DNA of 64,000 bases from Ctenosaura bakeri (Eukaryota > Chordata > Lepidosauria > Squamata > Iguanidae): positions 186,001 through 250,000 of the forward strand of contig CAOLHI010001008.1 of the NCBI GenBank assembly GCA_948474755.1. The letters run 5' to 3'. The notes beneath the pieces are model-generated. The model did not search any database. It worked only from the letters and a program-made list of their open reading frames with translations, and was not told where the DNA came from. Positions 11,258 through 21,999 of the stretch are shown piece after piece. Position 1 is the first letter of the stretch; each line of letters begins with the position of its first letter. Both the position numbers and the translations under genes were made by a program.

Positions 11258-11420
11258 TGTATATTTATTTATTTATTTATTTGATTGACTGATTGGATGA
11301 TTGATTGATGAATATCCAACTCCCAGCCCTCAATACAAGATCCAAAGCAAGTTGCATTTGGTTGAACCAAGTTATTTGTCTACCCACAGTAAAGAAAAAA
11401 GATACCCCCTTCCCCTTCAG
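11258..11420 (-). mobile_element. LINE 3' tail (L2-like), minus orientation, with (TTTA)n
   Basis: TATTTATTTATTTATTTG is followed by a TTGATTGA-type microsatellite and then a weak match to the squamate L2-like 3' region read on the minus strand. Only the microsatellite end is clear. Confidence 0.35.
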
Positions 11421-12073
11421 CTATAAAAAGCTGATTTGAATGATTTAAATTAAATCTTTTCCTATTGTTCAGGGGAGTGGACTAGCAAAGAATTCTAATT
11501 ACTCACAGAACTACATATCTCAAGATTCTATAGGACAGTGTAAGGGAGGGGGATGTTAGGATCCACCTGCAATGCCAGCATCTCCTTAGATTTTGGGGAA
11601 ATTATAGCTCAAAGAATGCCTGTGAGAAGAGGATGATGGCAGGATCTTTTCAGTTATGTATACTAGTATTAACTATAGCGAGGACTCCAATCAAAGTGAA
11701 ACAAACTATTTTCATTGAATTGACAAACATATAAGAAATACACAGCATTTGGAAAATGAGGTGGGAGAGGTTGGACAGAGAGAAATTAGGGGTGGAAAGT
11801 ATGATAGATACCAATCTTGAAGAAGGAGGTTTCAACAGAAGGGCATAGACAGTGTTTGAGGGTAACATGGAGGAATGGAGGGCTGGGACGCTATGTACCA
11901 TGTACTGCATATTATGTCTATGTACTACAATTGTTTGGGGTTGAAGCTAGGATTTTTATACCCTATTTCATACTCTGATGCATTGACAATGCATTGTCAG
12001 AACTGTAATGGCTTTTCCATGGGATTGACAAAGGATTGGGCTAATTGCTTTAACTCCAGAGTGACAAAACATT
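11421..12073. other. Unrecognised non-coding DNA
   Basis: No repeat structure or coding signal recognised. Confidence 0.4.
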
Positions 12074-12679
12074 GGCCCTTTTCGCACGGGCCTTTGCGCG
12101 CGCGATAGCCCCGTAAGCCTCGCGGGAGTGGGAGCGTCGCTCCGCACGACGCACTCCCACTTCCGCCTGGCTCACGGGGCTGAAGCGGTGCGAGCGCGGG
12201 TTTTTTGATTTTCGCGTACAAGCGAAAATCACCCCGCGCTCGCGCAACGCTCCCGGAGCCCACCCGCACTTACCTTTCGTGCGGAGCCTCCGGGAGCTGG
12301 CCGGGTCGCGCTTCCTTCCCTCCACCACTGCGGAAGGAAGGAGCGGGGTGCGGAGGTAGCGCAATGGACGCGCTGCCCGCTTCGCGCGTGCGCGCGCGCA
12401 GGGGGGACGCGACGCCGCCCGCTTCGCGCGCGCGGGGAGGAGGAATCCGGCGCGCGGGGGGGAGGAATCCGGCACGCGCGGGGGGAGGAATCCGGCGCGA
12501 GGTCTCCCGCTTCGCACGGGGGAAGGCGGCTTGCGCAGCAAGCCTCCTTCGGTGCCGCTTCCCCGCTGGTTACTTCGCCTGCAGAAGGAAGGAGGGGGAA
12601 GCGGCAGCCTCCCGGACAAGCCTTCTTGCGCTTGCCGGCCTCCCCCGCTTGCGCTAGAAGCCTCAGTGCGGAAAGGGCC
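12074..12679 (-). mobile_element. Complete GC-rich non-autonomous DNA transposon, GGCCCTTTTCGCAC-TIR family C
   Basis: The 606-bp element is flanked by ATT on both sides (12071-12073, 12680-12682). Termini are GGCCCTTTTCGCACGGG and AGTGCGGAAAGGGCC. It is very GC- and CpG-rich against AT-rich flanks. Near the left end is a stem-loop (AGTGGGAGCGTCG, 12127-12139, with its partner ending 12161). A second stem-loop lies at 12207-12230 (GATTTTCGC with GCGAAAATC) inside a wider GC stem. A minisatellite of about 22-23 bp (AGGAATCCGG word) occupies 12425-12500. Read on the minus strand, its conserved ~250 bp matches the right part of 40219-40658. Long open frames on both strands are compositional artefacts of GC richness. 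No transposase is visible. Confidence 0.9.
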
Positions 12680-13264
12680 ATTGATGGAATTTATGGCAAT
12701 CTCTTAAAGTTCCATTAGGTATGATGTATAAGGAACATCTCTGAATGATGAGATTGAGGGATGGTCTCTGATTGCTTTATCTGGGCAGTTCATCTTGCAT
12801 TGTGTTTGAAAATGCAAGGAGCCTGAAAAGATGAAGGCATTAGCACAAGCCCAACAACATTGGGGTTTTACATATAATCCTCTCTGGAGTTTCCCACCAT
12901 CATGACTCTGAACATGTCTCAGTGACCCCAATCATGTTCTCTGGTCATTAATAAGTCCAATTTATGAAAATTGCATATCTCGTAGGAGTGGTGGCAGGGT
13001 ATGGTAACAGCACAATTTTAGTAACAAAAAGCCATATTCCTCTGGAAGCCATATTTTCCTTCTGCAAGTCCTCCTACCACCACTTATATTGATGCACAGA
13101 ATTATTTCCAGAAACACCTTGTGATACATCTGTAATGGATGAAATCTACACAGAATTCCTGTTTCAATGTTATTCTCCCTGACCAGGTTCCCTGAGCATC
13201 ACAAACCCCAATTTTTGTTCTGGGAAATTAATAAAAGTTAATGTTTTTATGTCCCTAATCTTTA
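12680..13264. other. Unrecognised non-coding DNA
   Basis: About 580 bp between two GGCC elements. No gene or repeat recognised. Confidence 0.4.
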
Positions 13265-13652
13265 GGCCCTTTCCACAGCACCCTCCCATGGGAATGGGAG
13301 AAGGATGGGAGGATACTTCTGCATGATGCTGTTGCCTTCCTCTCCTTCTCCCATCCCCAGGTGGTGGGATCATGGATTAAACCATTGACAAGTTTTTCCT
13401 GTCAATGGCACATGATTGTACCACCACTTATGGAAAGACAGGAAGCATGATGGCAGCGCTTCTTGCTCCAGCACAGCCTAGAAAAGTACACAACTGTGCT
13501 GTGGAAGGAAGAAGTGTGTCCATTACACTCCCCTCCTCAAGGAGCTGGTCCCATGCATAGGGGAGTGCTACCATCACACTCCCTTCCCAGCAGAGCTGCT
13601 GTGGGGTTCACTACTGGATCCCACCACAAGAAGATAAACTGTGGAAAGGACC
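13265..13652. mobile_element. Complete non-autonomous DNA transposon, GGCCCTTTCCACAG-TIR family D
   Basis: It is flanked by TTA on both sides (13262-13264 and 13653-13655). Ends are GGCCCTTTCCACAGCA and ACTGTGGAAAGGACC. A central stem-loop at 13382-13408 pairs CCATTGACA with TGTCAATGG. The architecture matches the other GGCC elements (TIR, 3-bp duplication, central hairpin, size ~390 bp), but the interior is different and not GC-extreme. Confidence 0.87.
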
Positions 13653-13735
13653 TTAGTATATGAGATTAGAAGGAAGGATCTCTAGAACAGATGATGATCT
13701 GCACCTTTGGACATCCCCTTTAGGAGTACCAGGGA

Positions 13736-13999
13736 TAGAATCATAGAATCATAGAAATTCAGAGTTGGAAGAGACCACACAGGCCATCCAGTCCAACCCC
13801 CTGCCATGCAGGAACACCCTCAAATCAATCCCGACAGATGGCCATCAAGCCTCTGCTTTAAAACCTCCAAGGAAGGAGCCTCCACTACACTCCGAGGCAG
13901 CAGATTCCACTGCCGGACAGCCCTGACTGTCAGGAAGTTCTTCCTGAGGTTCAGGTGGAATCTCCTTTCCTGCAGCTTGAATCCATTGCTCCTTGTCCT
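13736..13999 (-). mobile_element. CR1 LINE 3' end
   Basis: Inverted tail ATAGAATCATAGAATCATAG, then the conserved GAGTTGGAAGAGACCAC block and the complement of the last ~60 codons of ORF2 ([26 protein letters not shown]). It is truncated at the CTTGTCCTG region near 13999, where a GATAAATATAAA-type microrepeat starts. Confidence 0.93.
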
Positions 14000-15426
14000 G
14001 ATAAAGATAAATATAAAGATAAATATCTTAGAAGTGTGTGTTCCTATTTCAAAACTGTGCTTCATACACAACAAGCAATCAGCAGACTTTTGTGAGGAAC
14101 CATTTTTTTTTAAAAAAATCTAGTTTTTAATGAATATTAGCCACTTGTATGTTAGCTACAAAGAGGCATCTGTCCTTTAATTTCTGAGAACCAAAAAGTT
14201 TTGCTGTCCCTATTAATGACCTTTCATCAGCACTGTGTCTTTCTGTTATTTCCTGAGCTCTCAGAGTGGGAGGTTGCAAAAGGGAAAAAAAAGAGGGAGG
14301 GCAGGAGTAGCTTTTATCTTTGCTAATAGGAATCTAATGGACACCACAGTCTGCCTGTAATTGGATTTTGCTTCAGATCATGATTAGGAAGATTGCTAAA
14401 CAAAGTGTATATAAACTGCCAGCAGAAGTTATATGCATTCTTTGCTGGTAATTGAATGAAGAGATGGGATAAGGAAAATCTCCGAGATATCAGATAAACT
14501 GAAATGGAAGCAATAAATGCAAAAGGAGGCAGAAATCTCTCACGTAAGATTGGGGAGAGGGAAATGTAAATGGCATTTGATAATCAGAAACATCCACTGA
14601 GAGAAATAAATAAAGCCAGTTCAGTTCCCTATAACATAATCATTTTGTTTTGTTTTATTATGATGTAGATATCAGATTCATTCACAGTATAGATTATGAA
14701 GATGACGCAGAGCTTTTCTGTAGCCCCATCACAGCTCTTAATCTTTCTCATAATGGGGGAAAATAAATATTGACAATTATTTGTATCCAGGTTGAAAAGC
14801 AGGTTTCCTGATAGTCTGGGCCCCACCAGGAAAAATAAAATAATAGGAGAGAGAAAGAGACCAGCAGGAATTTTGCACATTTTTTCCCCTGCTAGCCAAC
14901 ATCTCAAAGTGTTGTGAAGAAAATACTCTAGAGACAAAAAAGATAGGGACTCTATACATAAAAGTTTTGCAGGGAAATTTCTCACACAGAATTCCATTCC
15001 TTGGAATTGCACTCTGATTTGGGAGTACCATTTTTAGAGCGGACAGGAAAAGGGCAAGATAACAGAAAGTCTTTGCACACTGGCACATCACATCTTCAGA
15101 AAGGAGTCAAAGGTCTTTATGCCTCGTCCTATTCTTATTCAGGCCTCTGAAGCAGTTCTCCTAATTCTGTTCAAGGTTAGCTGGTCATCTTAGGAGGCTG
15201 AGTAGTAACTTTTGGCTCCTTTGCATGCGAGTTTTTCCCCCACACTATATATATTTAAAAAAAAAACACCTGTTTATTATTTTTTTCATATTCCTGAATG
15301 TTGTTGCAAGATTTCAATCATTACAATTGCATGACTAAAGCACTGAAATTAACATTAAAATTAAAATGTGCACATAATGTAGACTTGCTATAGGTGAGAT
15401 TTCTGTTGAAGGAGGATGAAGGGTGA
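14000..15426. other. Mostly unique non-coding DNA, possible conserved segment
   Basis: No transposon recognised. The part 14220-14620 is balanced in composition and free of repeats, with TATAAACTGCCAGCAG and similar words. It has the look of single-copy sequence that could include a conserved non-coding element, but nothing here proves it. Confidence 0.3.
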
Positions 15427-16756
15427 GGATTTAAACTGGGGATTCAAGCAAGAGGGGATGGGAGGAAGGATGAGAGCACACAGAAGGACTGACAAGATTT
15501 ATGTGGAAAGGGGTTGAGCAAAGACAATTTAAAACAGGGATCTTCTGAAGAGGTTGTGCAAAGAAAATTTAAGGCAGAATCTTTTTTGTGGAGGTTGAGC
15601 AAGGTGGATTTAACACAGTGTTACCCCAAAACATGGGTGACTCAAGGTCAGTACCTCCATTCAAAAGTAGGGAATATTAGCTCAAATAGGAGGCCTGCGA
15701 GAGAGGGGTAATCTTAAGAGATCTTTTACACCTATGTTTACCAGTACTAGTGAAGGGAAGAACCAGCTGGAGATCCAAAAGTAAGTTTAGTGTGTTTTAT
15801 TGGATAAATTGCAATCACACACAAGATCCAAGCAGTCATGCAATCACACAAGGCTAACTGAAGGAAAAGAGAGGAAAGTTTTGGATAGCAAGATTCCAGG
15901 GCAAAATGGGTGAAATATACCAATCCAGAAGAACAGTGAAAAGGTAATGTGGCTTAGATGCAAGTCTAAGGACAGTGTACAGTTGAGAATCAGAGTAGCA
16001 GAGTGGTGACCAGCAATTGGTGTACTGTGAGTTGACTGGCAAAAAAATGGAGGTTTGAATGCTCTACTTCTGCTTGGAGAGTGAAGGTACCAAGGGCTCT
16101 CTGACAGAGTAAACAATGGAGTCCAGAGAGTGGACAATGGGGTTCGGAATGAGCCTATGCCTTTAGCATTAGGTGACAAAATGGTAGTTCTGATAGCTCA
16201 GTAATTGTCAGATAGGTGTGGGGACAAAAGGGAAGCTTTACTTGGTCAGAAGAAGAGGAGTTAAGACAACCAGGTATCTTGTGGGAATCTCCCAAATGTT
16301 ATTGTCTCTTGAGTTGTTAAAGCTAACCATAAGGTCATCATCACTGGCATATTCATGGTGATTTCTTGATTAAGATTGGGCTATGCCTTAAGGTTTTTTC
16401 AAGTCTTTATTTTGCAATGCATGTGTGCAGCCAGTTTTTCCTCTTATCCAGCACAGCCATGCAGCCATAATATAGTATAGTTTATATTTATGTCAGTTAA
16501 TATATTTTGCCAATTAAGTTGCATTTTGCCAATTAAACCATATCAAAGTGTGGGCATGTACAGCCTGGTAACAACAGGGTCTGTTGAAGGCATTGAGCAA
16601 AGAGGATTGAAAGCAGGTTCTATTCAAGGGGGGGTGAACAATGAGGACTTACAGCATTAATTGGCTGAAGTGGGTTGAAGAAAGGGGATTTAATACAGGT
16701 ATTCAAGCAAAAGGGAGTCAAAGGAAGGATGGAAGCATTTGGAAGGACCAAGAAAA
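15427..16756. repeat. Degenerate ~40-bp minisatellite with flanking duplicated block, split by a solo LTR
   Basis: Units beginning with variants of GGTTGAGCAAAG start at 15512, 15552 and 15593 on the left, and at 16590, 16631 and 16672 on the right of the inserted LTR. With the LTR and its 4-bp duplication removed, the split unit is about 38 bp. Outside the units, the block starting GGATTTAAACTGGGGATTC at 15427 is repeated at 16686 (GGATTTAATACAGGTATTC), including the following GGAAGGATG-type words. The whole is therefore a larger tandem array into which the LTR later inserted. Confidence 0.8.
15619..16573. mobile_element. Solo LTR (955 bp), family 1
   Basis: It begins TGTTACCCC and ends GGTAACA, giving TG...CA ends with a 7-bp inverted repeat. 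It is bracketed by the 4-bp duplication ACAG (15615-15618, 16574-16577). It is colinear with 19149-20047 and with the right part of 33508-33932. No gag, pol or env reading frame and no second LTR are present, so this is a solo LTR left by recombination of an LTR retrotransposon or endogenous retrovirus. Superfamily not determined. The orientation of transcription is not settled. Confidence 0.85.
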
Positions 16757-18860
16757 TGACTGCTGGGGACTGAGGGAGGATGTCAGCAAGAAAGTTATGC
16801 AGGGACCAGTGTGATGTGGTGGAAGGGAAGGGTGGGAAGGTGTGAGAGCATCATGGTTGTTGTGACAAGGAGATAATTATTTATCCCAAGGTGTGGCAAG
16901 TGGTGTTGGCTATTTCAAGTACAAAGGGTCTTTCAACATTGCACGGGGATGAAATTACATAGACTTGGGGGAGTACTTTTGGGTCTGGTAGGTTTCACTT
17001 TGCCCATCTTGCCTTGATACAGGTTGATTGTCATATCACCACCTGAATCCAGCTTCCCTCCTTCCTGCTTCTGCTTGGCTTTGGGAACAATGCATTTGCA
17101 TTTGGCCCCAGAGCAGAGTGTCCCCACTGCTCCCTATTGGTATGCCACTGCCTTTACTTTAATAATCACAGATCTTATCTTCACTTTGATGATGTAGCAT
17201 GCAGATAAAAATGGTCGTTCATTAAGAATGCACTTTTGCAGTTGAAACCTTGTTGGTACATTTGTTCTCACTGTAACCTTGCAGACTGTTTACTAGAGGT
17301 CTATGAATAGATTTATTGCACTAGGATATCACGGGTGATGTAGCTGTTGCATTGTTCATTAAACTTTAGTTGTAGCATTTTTTTTTTTTTTTGGATGTGG
17401 TCTAAATTCGTGTTTGCAATTACTTGGATGAAAAATGTGCTTGAGTGCTTCTTGTTTTCAAAAAACAGAATGCATCTGATTTCATCATCTGAAACTAAGC
17501 ATGGGTTAGAACACAATATATTATCTGAAGTTTGTATGGTGCCAGGTTTGAGTTATGAGGAATTCAGTGGACAAAATGTGTGTAAAATGTGTACTTCAGA
17601 AAAAAATATATATGAAAAAATGTAGGTGTCTACAAAATGCACACAAAACATATTTGAGTCAATGGGAGGAAATATGTACATTGAAAATGGGCACGAATAT
17701 ATCTTACATTTCAAAAATTGTGCATAACAATCCACTGACCTCTTTTTTCTATTTTTTGGTGTGGGAAAACAAAAGTAGATCTTGCAATCCAATATGGAGA
17801 TGAGTGAAAAGAACATTTGAGCTGGAACTTAAAAACTTTCATGAACAAACTTTCGTAGGTCTTTACATCCATAATTAGTGATCACAAAGATGGATCAATA
17901 GAACAAGGCAGTTTGTTATATTCTTGTACTTCTGTTGGCTATGCTTTGACAATGTACCTGTGAAGGTCGTATCAACTAAATGAAACACAATGTGGAAAGG
18001 CTTTGATCAATTTCAAGTATGAGTCTGATGATTTTCTCAGATACTGTGTCATTGCTTTAATGGCAACATCTTAATGCATTATGAAAACCTGACTGCATGT
18101 ATTCTCAGTCCTGGATTCCTTATATTTTGCTGCATAACTAGCACGATTTGTAGGCAGGGATCTCTAAAGTCTTCAATGACATCACCAATGACATATCAGC
18201 AGGCCATCAGTGCCTTCAGGGCTCTATCAGTATATCATTTTTCTTCCTGACATGGTGGCATACTTTTTCTTTTTCTTTTATCTGGTTAGGCTACAACCCT
18301 TTTTAAGTGTTTAGAACATACACTGCTGACAAAGGGCACATCTCCTCTCCCCTTCTTCAACATTCAGACATTTATGTGCTCAGCATTCACAACAACCAAA
18401 CAGAAATCCTGACCTCCCTTCCTGCATTCCACAGACTTTTAAAATATGCTAGTCCCCCACAGCTATGACCAAGTTGATGGATGAATGAGTTAAGTTCACA
18501 GATGAGACAGAAAGGTGTGGAATCTTAGTTTGTATAAGATGTGCTATTACTCAAAGGCCAAATCAATGATGTTTTGTGGTGGATAGAGAAAGGGGATTGC
18601 TCACATGACTGATGTGAGATCTCCGGCTTACCATTTGCATCATTTTGTTTAAATCAATGATACCTACCCTCTAACAATCCACACATGAAAAAGAAGGAAC
18701 ATGCAGCCAAGCAACATCGTAGTGTCATCAAGATGGCAAGAGTTAGTAATGAGGAAGAATAAACAAGTAAGGAGTGTTTGCAGCAGTTTGCTTTTGCCTG
18801 AGCCTACTGGGAAGGGTGGGGAAAGAGGGAAGTTTCTCCCTTCTTGTCCTCTTCCCTCCC
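16757..18860. other. Unrecognised non-coding DNA
   Basis: No gene. 17570-17730 is an AT-rich tract with recurring AAAATGTGTA and ATGCACAC words that resembles 51000-51330. Otherwise no structure is seen. Confidence 0.4.
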
Positions 18861-20365
18861 CAAGAATCACAGAATCATAGAGCTGGAAGAGATCACAAGG
18901 GCCATTGAGTCCAAGTCCTAGTCATGCAGGAATAGACAATCAAAGCATTCCTGAAAGATGGCCATCCAGCCTTTGTTTAAAAACCTCCAAGAAAAAAACC
19001 AGGACCACACTCCAAGGCAGTGAATTCCACTATTGAACTGCTCTTACGGTCAAGAAGTTTTTCCTAATGTTTAGGTTAAATCTCCTTTCCTGTAGTTTGA
19101 AGCCATTGCTCCTAGTCTACCGAGCAGCAGAAAATAAGCTTCCTTCAGTGTTACCCCCAAAGGTGGGCGACTCAGAGGTCCACATACAATACCAGTGCCT
19201 CCATGAAATGTGGGGAATTATCAGCTCAAGGGGAGGCCTACAAAAGGCTGGTAACCTTATAGGATATTTTACACATATGTATACCAGTACTAATGCAGGA
19301 ACACCAGTGGGAAAGTCAAAGAATGGTTTATTGTGGAATATCACTATCACACACAAGATCTAAGCAATCTCACAACCACACAAGGCTAACCAAAGAAAAG
19401 GAGGAAAAAATTGGATAATGATAGGGTGAAGGGGGTGATATTTACTTATCCTGCACAGAAGAGACAAAACAATGTGGCTCTGAATAAGGGCCACAGGGTA
19501 GTACAAGAATGGGAATCTGAACAGCAGAGTGATGGCCCATGTCCAGAGTATACAGGTTGTCTGGCTCAGAGTCAGGGTTTAAATACCCTGTTTCTGCCTT
19601 GTAGGGGAAGGTTTTAATGGCTCTCTGGCAGAGGAGAGAATGGGGTCCAGAATGGGCTAATGGCTTTAGCATTAGGTGACAAAGCACTGATGGGAATCAT
19701 GATAGCTCCTTAACGGTTGAGCAGGTGAGAAAAGACAGAAGAATTTTGATGGGAAGAGGGAATTAGTTGAAGACAACCAGTTGCTCTGTTGAGGCAGTTT
19801 CAGACACTACTGTTTTGAAGGTTGAGTCATTGATGGGACATTTGCAAGCTCATTAACACCAGAGCTCCCTTGATCATTACCTGGCCATGCTCTGAGGTCC
19901 TGTCTGACATACATTGCATGTGTTCAGCCAGTCCTCTTTGTTAGCATGGTTTTTCAGCCAGAACAGTATATAATTTATATTTCATGCCAATTAAATGATT
20001 TTCATTGCCAATCATACCACGGAGTGGGTGTATATGGCATGGTAACACCATCCTCCACAGGACACTTGTACAAATATTGAAACATAGCTATCATGTCACC
20101 TCTTAACCTTCTCTTCTCCAGGCTAAACATGACCAGCAATCTAAGCTGTTCCTCATATGGAATGGTTTCCAGGCCTTTTTGCCATTTTGGTAGCCCTTCT
20201 CTGAACATATTCCAGCTTATCAATATCCTTCTTCAGCTGTGGTGTTGATAACCTGAACACAGTATTCCAGATGACGTCTGACTAAAACAGAATAGAGTAG
20301 TATTCTACTATACTCCTACTGACGCAGCCTAGAATCATATTGATTTTTTACCTGTCACACTACAG
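18861..20365 (-). mobile_element. Old CR1 LINE copy interrupted by an LTR
   Basis: The left part (18861-19148) has the degraded tail CACAGAATCATAGAGCTGG and the C-terminal coding segment. The right part (20048-20365) resumes with GGCTAAACATGACCAGC-type sequence coding for the [19 protein letters not shown] motif, then decays after ACGCAGCC. The two halves are colinear with other CR1 copies here once the LTR at 19149-20047 is removed. It is more diverged than the copies at 47733 and 57428. Confidence 0.88.
19149..20047. mobile_element. Solo LTR (899 bp), family 1, nested in CR1
   Basis: It starts TGTTACCCCCAAAGG and ends GGTAACA, the same ends as 15619-16573, with shared internal words (GGCTTTAGCATTAGGTGACA, CACACAAGATC, GGCTAACC). 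No clean target duplication remains. It lacks internal coding sequence. It splits a CR1 copy, so it is younger than that CR1. Confidence 0.83.
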
Positions 20366-20394
20366 TGTTGCCTTATATTCAGGTAATTTGTTTC

Positions 20395-21905
20395 TGTTTT
20401 AATACCAGGAATATTTTTTTAAAAATTAATGACTTTAACACAAACAATCTAATTCACAATCAAAGTAATATACAAATTTTAAAAAAGGCAGAAAGAAGAA
20501 AGAAAGAAACTAAAATTAAACTGAAACACAATGGTAAAACATGAAACTGAAACACTAATTAAAACACTAAGTACTGAAACACAAAAGGGGTCTGCCCCCC
20601 TAAAAATTTTGTTCTTCCATTACAGATCCAACTAAATAATCCTACTAGAATTACTAATAGCCACACCTATGTATTAATGCATTGTAAGCTTTCTTGTTGC
20701 TCAAAATATCCATAAACAATGTCCAATCTTAAAAATCTTCAATTGACTCACCCTTTAAAACTCACTTTAGTTTGTCAGTTTGAGCTAACTCAGCAACCTT
20801 AAGAATCCATTCTTTTGTCATCAATGCTTCAGTCATTTCCAGGTTTGAGTAAACAATATTCTTGCTGCTGTTATCATATATGAAAAACTAATCCATATTT
20901 ACTTTCCAATTCTTTGTCAACAATACACAGCAAAAACATTTCTGGTTACATTTCAAAATTCACCTTCTTCTTCTTCTTCTTTTTTTTTTTTTTGGATTAA
21001 CATGCAACTCTTAGATCAATAACTTTTTGCCTTTTTCCAAGTCCACTACATATAGAAAAAGGAGTCCTTCCTATCTTGAATCTCTCATATTGATTTGAAT
21101 CATTCTTAGACACTTTTGACTGCTTGCTTGGGTTTGACACCATCTATACATCATCTTATACAGGATTTTCTTTCAAACTACTGCAGAAATTAAATTTTAT
21201 ATCTTTGAACCACATTTTCCTCCATACATTGATTTGAACATTGTGCCCGAAATTCTGGGTCCACCTTATCGTGTACTCTTTTACAAGTTCATCTTCTGTC
21301 TCTGGTTACAAAAAGCATTTGTACATTTCTTTAAATTACATGGTCATCATCTTTATACAACTCTAAATAAAACTAATTTTCCCCAACTTCTATGGATATA
21401 TCTCTTTTATCTTGGTTAAATCTATACTGGGGTTGTGTATAAGCAAACCAATTAAGATCTTTGCCTTCCTTAAGAAGCATCTCACTTGATTTAAACTCTC
21501 AGATGTTTTGTTCCAAGTACAAAAGATCATAAGACAACCATCTCTGATTTTTAACCCATTCTTTCCTGAAAAAGGTTTCCGGCAGTGAAGTGGCTAATAT
21601 GATCATAGGAATAGTCTCTGCTTGTATTTATATCAGACATGTAGAAGAATCTTTCTAATAAGATGATTTTTAAATTCAGCATGTGCTTCATCTTTATCAT
21701 ACCAAAAATAATCATGATACACAAATCTTAAATCATGACCTTCAAATTCCAGGAGTATGTCATCTCTAAGCAATATCAATTCCTTCAACCATACAAACAA
21801 CGGGCCTCATAATACCTCTGAATATTAGAAATTTCCAAACCACCTCTTTCTTTAGCATCATACAATATTTTAATTTTTATTCTGGGTTTTATTGCCTGGA
21901 AAACA
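20395..21905 (-). mobile_element. L1 LINE, 5'-truncated ORF2 C-terminal part
   Basis: Read on the minus strand from 21905, the frame gives FQAIKPRIKIKILYDAKERG followed by GGLEISNIQRYYEA, then after frameshifts GHDLRF, YDKDEAHAEFKNHLIRKILL, and near the end TAARILFTQTW. These are typical of the C-terminal domain of squamate L1 ORF2, downstream of the reverse transcriptase core. Several frameshifts and stops show it is inactive. The 5' part is missing beyond 21905. A poly(T)/(TTC) tract near 20965-20994 interrupts it. Confidence 0.8.
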
Positions 21906-21955
21906 AATCTGGAAATTTTATTTCTGCCATTGTACAAAAGCAGCAGTCTCTCTCT

Positions 21956-21956
21956 C

Positions 21957-21997
<41 letters not shown>
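21956..21997. repeat. (CA)n microsatellite with (TA) lead
   Basis: TATATATA followed by about 18 CA units. Confidence 0.97.

Positions 21998-21999
<2 letters not shown>

Noticed and set aside
12050..12681. ORFs of 150-189 codons on both strands
   Set aside because: The DNA is a GC-rich transposon with TIRs and a 3-bp duplication. Overlapping Arg/Ala/Pro-rich frames on both strands are expected from the composition, and no domain is recognisable.
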